The notes beneath the pieces were generated by a model. It saw only the letters and a list, made by a program, of their open reading frames with translations, did no database searches and was not told the DNA's origin. From positions 682,001 through 746,000 of the forward strand of contig NZ_CP046908.1 of the NCBI RefSeq assembly GCF_009789575.1: 64,000 nt of DNA. Direction: 5' to 3'. Source of the DNA: Stappia indica. Lineage in GTDB: Bacteria > Pseudomonadota > Alphaproteobacteria > Rhizobiales > Stappiaceae. The translations under genes and the position numbers were made by a program. Shown in pieces: positions 53,289-60,477 of the stretch (within the stretch, counting starts at the first letter, position 1; each line of letters starts with the position of its first letter).

Positions 53289-54160
53289 TAACGCCAAATT
53301 TTGAGTATCCCGCGCTTTACATGAGCGCAAACGAAGCATCAGCTAGAGCCCAAAGAGGTTTTCTTTGGATAGCTCGGTCTGAATATGCCCTGTTACTACT
53401 CATAAGCATCTCTATTTCTTTTCAGGAAAAATCTCCGAATAACAAAAATATTATTTCAACATTACTTTTAATTTTGGCGGGAATATTTGTATATAAAGTT
53501 TTCAAAAAACGAGATCAAGATTGGTATCGGTGCCGCGCACTTGCCGAGTCAATTAAAACATCAACATGGCGCTTCTGCATGAGGGCACATCCGTACGAGG
53601 ATGCTGACAATATCGAAGTGCCTAAATCTATTTTCAGGAATATGCTGCGACAATTACTTGCCTCGAATCAAACTGTAGCTCAAGATTTAGATGCTGACTC
53701 ATCCGAGCAATGCACCGAAAGCATGCTTTACGTACGCCGTTTAGATCTAGACAGCAGAATAAATTTTTATATCAAAAATCGTATTGATGATCAGAGGAAA
53801 TGGTACGCAAAAAAATCAGCCTCAAATAAAAAATCACTGAAAATATGGATTGTTATTACGATAGGAGTATACATACTTGCTTTTATTTCACTTCATGCAG
53901 GTGAATTATATTTTAATTATATTTTTAAATTATTTGATCCGCTTATTGTTCTGGCGACATCAGTATTAGGATGGATCCAAATGAAGCGTCACGGTGAACT
54001 CGCTGCCAGTTACAATCTTGCGGCACACGAAATTGGCATTATTAAAGGCATGTCCGCAGATATCAAAACGGAAAACCAGTTCTCTGATTTCGTCAACGAA
54101 GCCGAGCTTGCGTTTTCTCGTGAACACACTCAATGGATCGCACGAAAAGATGCAAACTAG
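53285..54160 (+). CDS. Four-TM SLATT/DUF4231-like putative membrane effector
   Basis: 291 residues from a TTG whose last two bases are part of the TIR gene stop (TTGA). Two similar halves: TM pair at ~33-46 and 56-73 followed by KKRDQDWYRCRALAESIKTS (residues 74-93), and DDQRKWYAKKSASNKKSLK (~168-186) leading into a TM pair at ~186-204 and 212-231. These W-x-x-x-R-x-x-A-E-x-x-K and R-x-x-W-Y-x-x-K-[SA] patterns are those of SLATT domains, predicted pore-forming effectors of nucleotide-signal defence systems. A later ATG at 53321 would remove the conserved YPALYMSANEAS start, so the TTG is preferred. The expected role is membrane disruption when the TIR partner is triggered. Confidence 0.85.
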   Translation: MITPNFEYPALYMSANEASARAQRGFLWIARSEYALLLLISISISFQEKSPNNKNIISTLLLILAGIFVYKVFKKRDQDWYRCRALAESIKTSTWRFCMRAHPYEDADNIEVPKSIFRNMLRQLLASNQTVAQDLDADSSEQCTESMLYVRRLDLDSRINFYIKNRIDDQRKWYAKKSASNKKSLKIWIVITIGVYILAFISLHAGELYFNYIFKLFDPLIVLATSVLGWIQMKRHGELAASYNLAAHEIGIIKGMSADIKTENQFSDFVNEAELAFSREHTQWIARKDAN

Positions 54161-54255
54161 AACCAAAATGACCAAATAATATTGACTTTAACATAGCTAC
54201 TTCAGGCTAACTGGAGTGATACAATAATATTTTGATCGTTTGATATAGTCCTGCT

Positions 54256-54354
54256 GAAGCTCTGGCGCAGGGTGATTGCGGTTCATGTCGCGCAGTTCGG
54301 GGAAGTCGCGCATCACTTCGCCGAGGCGGTAGAACGGGATCTTGCTGGACAGGT
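54256..54354 (-). pseudogene. Fragment of the fatty-acid desaturase gene
   Basis: 99 bases nearly identical to 55245-55342 inside the intact desaturase (codons ~282-314), same orientation, with one extra T (GGTGATTGCGG versus GGTGATGCGG) that shifts the frame. It lies at the right edge of the AT-rich island and 25 bases from the antitoxin stop. It is a relic of duplication, not a gene. Confidence 0.92.
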
Positions 54355-54379
54355 CCAGAGCGCTTCGCGCCCGCCCCCC

Positions 54380-54664
54380 TCACACCAACTCCACCGCAAT
54401 CCCCTTTCCCACGGCTGCGGCGGCGCGGATGAGCGTGTCGAGCTGAATGCGGTCGTTGTCCGGGTCGAGCAGGCGGGCGAGCTGCGAGGCGCTGGTCTTC
54501 ATGCGCCGCGCCATCTCGGACTTGGAGATGTTGTTTGCGGCCATCTCCTGCTCGATCTGCATCACCAGCGTGCGCTTGATCGCGGTTGCCGTGACCTCCT
54601 CGCAGATGCCCTCGTCGCGAAGGAAGCTCTCGAAGCTTTCGCCGATATGCGGATTGTCAGCCAT
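54380..54664 (-). CDS. XRE-type antitoxin (HigA-like)
   Basis: 94 residues. The N-terminal NPHIGESFESFLRDEGICEE is a leader segment found in this antitoxin group; the HTH follows (NNISKSEMARRMKTSASQLA) and DNDRIQLDTLIRAAAAVGKG ends the domain. It overlaps the toxin gene by 8 bases and lies behind it, the HigBA order. Expected to neutralise the toxin and repress the operon. Confidence 0.92.
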   Translation of the reverse strand: MADNPHIGESFESFLRDEGICEEVTATAIKRTLVMQIEQEMAANNISKSEMARRMKTSASQLARLLDPDNDRIQLDTLIRAAAAVGKGIAVELV

Positions 54665-55019
54665 GGCGTAGCACCTCCTTCATGCGCGTGATCGCCAGTT
54701 TGAGTTCCTTCTCCGGCGTCTGCTGGGTCTTCTTGACGAAGCCGTGCAACAGCACCATCCGGTTGCCGACAAGGACGAACAGCACGCGGGCAATCCTGCC
54801 GGAAGAAATGTTCGAGCGGACCTCGTACAGGCTCTTCACGCCATGGATCGGCGCGCATTTCGGCTTGCCGATGGGCCAGCAGAACTCCAGCGTCGCGATG
54901 TCCTCGCCGATGGTCTTGCGATCCTCCGGCGCCAGTTCCATCAACCATTCGCGCACCGGCCGCTTGCCGGCGGTAGAGACATAGAATGCGGCCTGCAGGA
55001 CCTTGTGAAACGAGTTCAT
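54657..55019 (-). CDS. RelE/HigB-type toxin (Gp49-like)
   Basis: 120 residues. AAFYVSTAGKRPVREWLMEL, IGEDIATLEFCWPIGKPKC, SLYEVRSNISSGRIARVLFV and VLLHGFVKKTQQTPEKELKL give the phage-derived Gp49/HigB fold of the RelE superfamily, ribosome-dependent mRNA interferases. The basic K-K-T-Q-x-T-P motif is typical. First gene of the toxin-antitoxin pair; the 5' region (55020-55070) is AT-rich with two GGTA direct repeats near the probable promoter. Confidence 0.93.
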   Translation of the reverse strand: MNSFHKVLQAAFYVSTAGKRPVREWLMELAPEDRKTIGEDIATLEFCWPIGKPKCAPIHGVKSLYEVRSNISSGRIARVLFVLVGNRMVLLHGFVKKTQQTPEKELKLAITRMKEVLRHG

Positions 55020-55157
55020 ATCACAATCCTACCGTACAAGGTATACTTCAAAAGGTAAAATTCAATAACGCACTTCGGATAACGTCAGCCTGCCCTTCAG
55101 AATGCCCCCACCGCAAGAACAAAACGTGTCTCGCGGTCGCTAACGCTCCGCCTCCCC

Positions 55158-56186
55158 TCACGCCGCAACGCTGGCCGTGCGGGCCTGGCGGAACGTGACC
55201 AGCCGGCGGGTGTCCTCGTCCCACAGGACGAGCTTCACGCAGCCGAAGCTCTGGCGCAGGGTGATGCGGTTCATGTCGCGCAGTTCGGGGAAGTCGCGCA
55301 TCACCTCGCCGAGGCGATAAAACGGGATCTTGCTGGACAGGTGATGCACGTGGTGGATGCCGATATTGCCGGTGAACCACTGCAGGATCGGCGGCAGGTC
55401 GTAATGCGAGCTGCCCTCCAGCGCTGCGGTCTGGAAGTTCCACTCGCCGCTCCCCGTCCAGTGCGTTTCCTCGAACTGGTGCTGGACGTAGAACAGCCAG
55501 ACGCCGACGGTCGCCGCCATCAGGATGATCAGCCCCTGGATCATCAGGAAAGGCCCAAGCCCGGCCGCCCAGATGAGCAGCGCGGCCATGGCGGCGATGC
55601 ACAGGTTGGTGGCGAGCGTCGAGAGCCACGGCTCCAGGCCGCCGCGCATCATGCCGATGGGCAGGCGATACTGGCACACGAACAGCCATGCGGGCCCCAG
55701 CCCGAACATCACCAGCGGATGCCGGTAGAGCCGGTAGCGCAGCCGCCCGCTCCAGGGCAGCGCCTGGTACTCCCTGACCGTCAGCGTGTCGATGTCGCCG
55801 ATGCCGCGCTGGTCGAGATTGCCGGTCGAGGCGTGGTGGATGGCGTGGGTCCGCCGCCAGTAGTCGTAGGGCGTGAAGGTCAAAACGCCGAGCGCACGGC
55901 CCGTCCAGTCGTTGAGCCTGCGCTGCGAGAACAGCGAGCCGTGCCCGCAATCGTGCTGCAGCATGAACAGGCGCACGAGAAGGCCGGCGGCCGGCACGGT
56001 CAGGACGAGGCCCCACCACTGGCCGTGATTCACCAGCACCGCCGCCGCCGCCCAAAGGGCCGCGAAGGGCAAAAGGCTGGTTATGATCTCGAAGACGCTG
56101 CGCGCCGTGCTCGGCTTGCGATACTTGGCCAGCGAGGCGTTCCAGGAGCGCGGCTTTTCCGCAGGTCGGCAGTCGGTGTTCTGCAA
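55158..56186 (-). CDS. Membrane fatty-acid desaturase
   Basis: 342 residues with the three His boxes HDCGHG, HAIHHAST and HHVHHLSSK of diiron membrane desaturases and at least four TM helices (SLLPFAALWAAAAVLV, LCIAAMAALLIWAAG, MIQGLIILMAATVGVWLF). Similar to Delta-12/omega-type acyl-lipid desaturases; regiospecificity unknown. TTG at 56186 is the first possible start: an in-frame TAG lies just upstream. Codons ~282-314 are duplicated as a fragment 0.9 kb downstream. Confidence 0.94.
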   Translation of the reverse strand: MQNTDCRPAEKPRSWNASLAKYRKPSTARSVFEIITSLLPFAALWAAAAVLVNHGQWWGLVLTVPAAGLLVRLFMLQHDCGHGSLFSQRRLNDWTGRALGVLTFTPYDYWRRTHAIHHASTGNLDQRGIGDIDTLTVREYQALPWSGRLRYRLYRHPLVMFGLGPAWLFVCQYRLPIGMMRGGLEPWLSTLATNLCIAAMAALLIWAAGLGPFLMIQGLIILMAATVGVWLFYVQHQFEETHWTGSGEWNFQTAALEGSSHYDLPPILQWFTGNIGIHHVHHLSSKIPFYRLGEVMRDFPELRDMNRITLRQSFGCVKLVLWDEDTRRLVTFRQARTASVAA

Positions 56187-56383
56187 TGGCTATCCAATCC
56201 GGGGGCGAGCCCCCCGACTGGAGGTAATGAGGGAACAACCCGCCTGCAAGGCTGACCGTCCGCGCAAGGACGCGGCGCCGACCGGCCGAAGGGAGGGAAG
56301 TCCCATTTCAGCCCGGATTTGGCAAGTCAATTCGTCACTTCCTGCAGCGACAAGCCGTCCTTCCCCGGCCCCTCACCGGCCCT

Positions 56384-56650
56384 TCACCGGCCCCGAGCCA
56401 TCAGGATGAAGCGCAGCACGGCGGCGACGGCCTCGTAGAGCTCCACCGGAATTTCCCGGTCGAGCTCGATCTGCGACAGCGCCTCGGCAAGGGCCGCGTC
56501 CTCTTCCACCGGCACGCCGTGCTCGGCCGCAAGCTCCAGGATGCGGGCGGCAAGGACGCCGCGCCCCTTGGCGGTGACGCGCGGCGCGCCGGCATGATCG
56601 TAGTGAAGCGCCACGGCAAGCCGGCGGCGCGGGTCCTGCTCCTCGCTCAT
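56384..56650 (-). CDS. FlhB C-terminal-like export-apparatus protein
   Basis: 88 residues resembling the cytoplasmic domain of FlhB/YscU: LAVALHYDHAGAPRVTAKGR, then AARILELAAEHGVPVEEDAA, LAEALSQIELDREIPVELYE and AVAAVLRFI. The NPTH autocleavage motif of FlhB is absent and there are no TM helices, as in the stand-alone FlhX-type paralogues. It overlaps the FliK-like gene (ATGA) and probably helps the export switch. Confidence 0.92.
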   Translation of the reverse strand: MSEEQDPRRRLAVALHYDHAGAPRVTAKGRGVLAARILELAAEHGVPVEEDAALAEALSQIELDREIPVELYEAVAAVLRFILMARGR

Positions 56651-57921
56651 GAGACCACGTCCACGAACTGGCCCGAGGCGGCGGGCGGATCGTCCGGCAG
56701 CCCGCCGGTCACCTTGAGGTCGACCACCTCCAGCCCCTGTTCGGCAAGCGTTGCGGCAAGGCGCGGCAGCCGCTCGCGCAGGTCCGCGGCGATGTCCGGC
56801 CGCACGGCCCACAGGCTGGCGAACAGCCGGGGGCCGTCGAGCCCGACCAGCGCCTCCACCGCGCCGGTCGCCTCCGTGTCGAGCGCAAAGCGCAGCCGCC
56901 AGGCGGGATGCGCGCCCTCCCCCTCGTGGCCGGGCGTGTCGTCGCGGCCGATCTGCAGCGAGATCACCGCAGTCTGTCCGCCGACCACCAGCGGCAGGTC
57001 GAGCACCCGGTCGAACAGCGCCGCCTCGCCCGCACCCTCCCCGTCCGCCAGCAGCCCGCGCGAGGCAAGCGAGGCGAGCCGCAGCCGGGCCAGCGCCGCC
57101 TCGGTCTTGGCCGCAAGGATGGCGGCGGCTTCCTCGCCGTCGCGCGCCAGCAGGGCGGAGATCAGCTCGCCGCTGGCGCGGGCCGGCTTTTCGCCGCGCG
57201 GGTGGCGGGAGATCGCGGGCAGCGGCGGCGGGGTCGCCTGCCGGGCCGGCGCCTCGCGCCCCCCGGCCGCATCTTTCAGCACGCTCAAAAGCTCGCTCAA
57301 TGCATCGTCGAGGCCCGTCCCCGCGCCGCCTGCCGCCCCGCGCCCGGTCAATGCCTCAAGGGCCGCCCTGAGCGCGGCACCGTCCAGCCGTCCTTCCCGG
57401 CTTGCCGCCGGATCCAGCCGGAAGCCGAGAAGGCCCGCCAGTGCGCTCGTCACCGCCGGCGGCAGCATGGCGCCCGCCGCGCCGGCAGGGGCTGCGGCCA
57501 GCGTCGCGGCAAGGCCGGCATAGAGCGGCGACAGCCCGTCCTGGCGGGCGGCAAGGGAGGTGGCGAGCGAGGCAATGCGGGCCAGCGCCGCCGTCTCGCC
57601 TGCTGCCGAAAGCGGCGCGCCGCCTTGCGCAGCGTTTTGCGGCGCAGCGCTCACCTGATAGCGCGGGCCGTCGGGGCCGCGCTCGACGCTCAGCGTCGCG
57701 CGGCTGCCGAGCGGCAGCATCTCCTGCCCCTCGACGTCGAGCTGGAACCCGCCGCCGCCCGCCCCGCCGCCGACGAGGCGCATGACATTGTCCGTCAGGT
57801 GCTTGGCGACGCGCACGGCGATCGCATCGCCAACGTTGAGCATCGGCACGCGGCTGACCGGGCGCACGGCGACGACGCCGGTCTGGTTGCCCTGGGACGG
57901 GGAATTCACACGAGTGATCAT
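56647..57921 (-). CDS. FliK-like flagellar hook-length control protein
   Basis: 424 residues, Ala/Gly-rich. The N-terminal ~100 residues form a small beta domain (VGDAIAVRVAKHLTDNVMRL). The middle is low-complexity, and the C-terminal part (VVGGQTAVISLQIGRDD to DLKVTGGLPDDPP, with WRLRFALDTEATGAVEALV and LRERLPRLAATLAEQGLEVV) matches the FliK C-terminal domain that signals to FlhB. Coupled to the FlhB-like gene behind it. No other flagellar genes are nearby. Confidence 0.85.
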   Translation of the reverse strand: MITRVNSPSQGNQTGVVAVRPVSRVPMLNVGDAIAVRVAKHLTDNVMRLVGGGAGGGGFQLDVEGQEMLPLGSRATLSVERGPDGPRYQVSAAPQNAAQGGAPLSAAGETAALARIASLATSLAARQDGLSPLYAGLAATLAAAPAGAAGAMLPPAVTSALAGLLGFRLDPAASREGRLDGAALRAALEALTGRGAAGGAGTGLDDALSELLSVLKDAAGGREAPARQATPPPLPAISRHPRGEKPARASGELISALLARDGEEAAAILAAKTEAALARLRLASLASRGLLADGEGAGEAALFDRVLDLPLVVGGQTAVISLQIGRDDTPGHEGEGAHPAWRLRFALDTEATGAVEALVGLDGPRLFASLWAVRPDIAADLRERLPRLAATLAEQGLEVVDLKVTGGLPDDPPAASGQFVDVVS

Positions 57922-58111
57922 GCGCGGGACCTCGCCGTGCTGCCGACCGCCGGCAGTGGCTGAGTCTAGCAGATTCTTGCGATTGACGGCGATCCTGCTG
58001 CGCGGATCGCCGTCGCGTTTGATCTTCGTCAAATGGTTTCACGCGCAACCATCATAGTGTCGATGCACGGATGGGCGCCATGTCGGCGCTGCGACAGCAA
58101 GGACGACGGCC

Positions 58112-58372
58112 ATGGGACTGATGAAGCGCCTCGACGAACGCGCCGGACTGATGGGGCGGATGATGCGCACGGTCGGCGCGGACGACGCGATGCCGAGCGG
58201 CATGATGCTGGAAACCGCCATGCGCAAGGCCGCGTCCCGCTGCCTCGGCTGCGAGCGGCCCGCAGACTGCGCCCACTGGCTGGAGGCGCATGAAGACGGC
58301 GCGGCGCACGCGCCCGATTTCTGCCCCAACGGCGATCTCTTCGCCGCCTGGACGGGCCAGGCAAAAGCCTAA
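58112..58372 (+). CDS. DUF6455 small Cys-containing protein
   Basis: 86 residues. Met/Arg-rich helical start (LMKRLDERAGLMGRMMRTVG), then LETAMRKAASRCLGCERPAD with CxxC, CAHWL and DFCPNGDLF. Four conserved Cys suggest a small metal or disulfide site. This is DUF6455, found in alphaproteobacteria; function unknown. Monocistronic. Confidence 0.88.
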   Translation: MGLMKRLDERAGLMGRMMRTVGADDAMPSGMMLETAMRKAASRCLGCERPADCAHWLEAHEDGAAHAPDFCPNGDLFAAWTGQAKA

Positions 58373-58382
58373 GGTGAGGACC

Positions 58383-58727
58383 TTAGTGCCGGACGGCGCC
58401 TGAGAAGACGTTGACGACGATGACGCCGGCGATGATCAGCCCCAGGCCGATGATCGCGGCAAGGTCGAGCGTCTGGCGGAAGACGAAATAGCCGACCGCC
58501 GAGATCAGGACGATGCCGAGCCCGCTCCACATGGCATAGGCGACGCCGACCGGAAACGTGCGCAGCGCCACAGACAGGAAGTAGAAGGCGGCGAGATAGC
58601 AGACCGCCATCACCGCCGTGGGCAGCGCGCGGGTGAACTGCTGCGACTGCTGCAGGGCCGTCGTGCCGATCACCTCCAGCACGATGGCGACGGCGAGCGC
58701 GGCATAGGACAGGACGGTGGGGGACAT
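58383..58727 (-). CDS. Small multidrug resistance (SMR) transporter, EmrE-like
   Basis: 114 residues, four TM helices. The essential membrane Glu lies in ALAVAIVLEVIGTTAL in helix 1, followed by VALRTFPVGVAYAMWSGLGI and GLGLIIAGVIVVNVFSG. SMR proteins act as antiparallel dimers exporting cationic drugs or quaternary ammonium with proton exchange. The A-Y-A-x-W motif favours the EmrE-type branch over SugE. It lies 10 bases behind the membrane protein at 59043. Confidence 0.95.
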   Translation of the reverse strand: MSPTVLSYAALAVAIVLEVIGTTALQQSQQFTRALPTAVMAVCYLAAFYFLSVALRTFPVGVAYAMWSGLGIVLISAVGYFVFRQTLDLAAIIGLGLIIAGVIVVNVFSGAVRH

Positions 58728-58737
58728 GGCCGCGGCT

Positions 58738-59043
58738 TCAGCGGCGGTTGCGGCGCGAGCGCTTGCGGATCGCGTGGACCAGCGCGGCGACGATCAGCGC
58801 CCCGAGGAAGCGGAACGGCATGACGGCCAGCGGGCCGCCCTCATAGCCGCCGAGCGCCGGCACGCCGCTCGCCGCCAGCGAAACGTCGATCAGCACGCTC
58901 AGGGCGGCGGCCGCAAAGCCGGCGATCACCAGCTTGGCGCGCGCATCCGCATACCAGCCGAGCGCGGCGCCGATCAGCAGCGCGAAGGGGTTGAGCAGGC
59001 CCGCAAGGCCGAAAAGCAGCGTCAGGGATTCGGACGGTGTCAT
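58738..59043 (-). CDS. Small membrane protein upstream of the SMR gene
   Basis: 101 residues with three hydrophobic segments (LTLLFGLAGLLNPFALLIGA, AKLVIAGFAAAALSVLIDV, FRFLGALIVAALVHAI) and a basic tail RKRSRRNRR. No family recognised. Spacing suggests cotranscription with the SMR pump. Confidence 0.8.
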   Translation of the reverse strand: MTPSESLTLLFGLAGLLNPFALLIGAALGWYADARAKLVIAGFAAAALSVLIDVSLAASGVPALGGYEGGPLAVMPFRFLGALIVAALVHAIRKRSRRNRR

Positions 59044-59344
59044 GCCGCTGTTTTAGGATCGCCGGCGGCAAAAGGGAACCGCAATCGCACGGGTGCGCGC
59101 CGCGACATTTGTGCAACGCTCGCGAGAGACGTCGCCGGGCTGTGCCCGCGCCGTCTTGTGCGGCAAGCAGCCCCCGCCTATCTTGTCCTCGTCAACTTCG
59201 GAGAGCTTATGCGCAGCCAGCTCGAGACCCGGTAACGCCCGGTCCATCGAGAACAGACCGGGCAACGAACCCACGCACGACCGCTTGCGTTGCGGGCGGC
59301 GGTGACGTGCGCGCTGGAACTGCATCTCCGGAATTATCCCCGAA
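59044..59344. other. Spacer before yjhX with a mini-ORF and hairpin
   Basis: 301 bases. A possible 8-codon frame MRSQLETR (59209-59235), preceded by GGAG, abuts a hairpin GCCCGGTC/GACCGGGC (59237-59244 with 59256-59263) ~80 bases before yjhX. It resembles a leader-attenuator layout but the peptide has no run of a single amino acid, so this may be chance. No gene otherwise. Confidence 0.4.
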
Positions 59345-59602
59345 ATGGACATCTCCAAGGCCGAGCAGCGGGTCCTCCACCTGCTCGCTCAAGGCGGTCA
59401 CGTCTTCGTCGAGAAGGACGAGCGCGGCCGCATAGAAGAGCTCGCCATCGTCACGCGCGAGGGCTGGCACAACACGGGACTGACGCTCGAACTCTTCCGC
59501 AAACTGAAGCGGCGCAGGCTGATCGCCTCCGCCGATTCCGGGCCCTATCGCATCACCCGGCTTGGGCTGCTGCGGGTTCGGGCGCAACTCGACAACCGCT
59601 GA
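59345..59602 (+). CDS. yjhX: YjhX family protein (UPF0386)
   Basis: 85 residues: [59 protein letters not shown] and the invariant end VRAQLDNR. YjhX was reported as a toxin paired with YjhQ in E. coli, but here no yjhQ-like partner is adjacent, and most family members are solitary and uncharacterised. Winged-helix-like fold expected. Confidence 0.95.
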   Translation: MDISKAEQRVLHLLAQGGHVFVEKDERGRIEELAIVTREGWHNTGLTLELFRKLKRRRLIASADSGPYRITRLGLLRVRAQLDNR

Positions 59603-59733
59603 AGCCCCCGCTGCCGTCGCCGCACCGCCCGGTGCCGCGGCGGCAGCCACCTTGCAGGGGTTTTCCCCCCTTTCCAAATGCCGTCAGGTGTGGATTGCTG
59701 GGCGGATTGATGTCCTTCCGCCGGAGTTTTTCC

Positions 59734-60381
59734 ATGTCCTTCGAAACTTGGCTCGCCTTTTCCGCCGCGTCCTTCGTGATGCTGGCTATCCCCGGCCCGA
59801 CGATCCTGCTGGTCGTCTCCTATGCGCTCGCCCATGGCCGCGCCGTCGCCTCGGCGACCGTCATCGGCGTTGCGCTCGGCGATCTCACCGCCATGACCGC
59901 CTCGCTGCTCGGCCTCGGCGCGCTGCTCGCGACGTCCGCGACCCTGTTCACGGTGCTGAAGTGGATCGGCGCCATGTATCTGATCTGGCTGGGCATCAAG
60001 GTCTGGCGCGCGCCGATCGCCGACGAGGCCCCGCAGGAAATGGCAGACGGCAGTCCTGCCCCGGCGCGCGCGCCGATGCTGCGGATTGCCCTGCACGCCT
60101 ATGCGGTGACGGCGCTCAACCCCAAGAGCATCGTCTTCTTCATCGCCTTCCTGCCGATGTTCATCGATCCCGCGCGCCCGCTGTTGCCACAGGCAATGAT
60201 CCTGGAGGCGACCTTCGTTATCCTCGCCGCGCTCAACGCCGCCGCCTACGGGCTGATGGCCTCGATGGTGCGCTCCCGCATCCGCCGCCCCTCCGTCCGG
60301 CGCTGGATCAACCGCACCGGCGGCACCTTGATGATCGGGGCCGGCTTGCTGGCGCTCGGCTGGCGCCGCGCCGCCAACTGA
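59734..60381 (+). CDS. LysE/RhtB-family amino-acid exporter
   Basis: 215 residues, six TM helices. N-terminal ASFVMLAIPGPTILLVVSYA with the conserved PGP, IGVALGDLTAMTASLLGLGA, LKWIGAMYLIWLGIKVWR and ALNPKSIVFFIAFLPMFIDP. Exports amino acids or homoserine-lactone-like compounds by proton antiport; substrate unknown. ATG at 59734 has GGAG nine bases upstream; ATG 59710 is less likely. Confidence 0.94.
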   Translation: MSFETWLAFSAASFVMLAIPGPTILLVVSYALAHGRAVASATVIGVALGDLTAMTASLLGLGALLATSATLFTVLKWIGAMYLIWLGIKVWRAPIADEAPQEMADGSPAPARAPMLRIALHAYAVTALNPKSIVFFIAFLPMFIDPARPLLPQAMILEATFVILAALNAAAYGLMASMVRSRIRRPSVRRWINRTGGTLMIGAGLLALGWRRAAN

Positions 60382-60424
60382 CGGCGCCTCGCAGCCCGCA
60401 CGAAACGCGAAAACACAAACGAAA

Positions 60425-60448
60425 ACGGGGAGGCAGCTGCCTCCCCGT
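60425..60448. terminator. Bidirectional terminator between lysE-type gene and gor
   Basis: ACGGGGAGGCAG followed directly by its exact complement CTGCCTCCCCGT, with GAAAA on one side and GTTCATTT on the other. It serves both convergent genes. Confidence 0.85.
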
Positions 60449-60477
60449 GTTCATTTCGAAAGCTCGGTGCAGGCCGG

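Noticed and set aside
54256-54354. Reading the desaturase fragment as a functional gene 3' end
   Set aside because: It covers ~33 codons only and has a frameshifting extra base; the intact gene lies 0.9 kb away.
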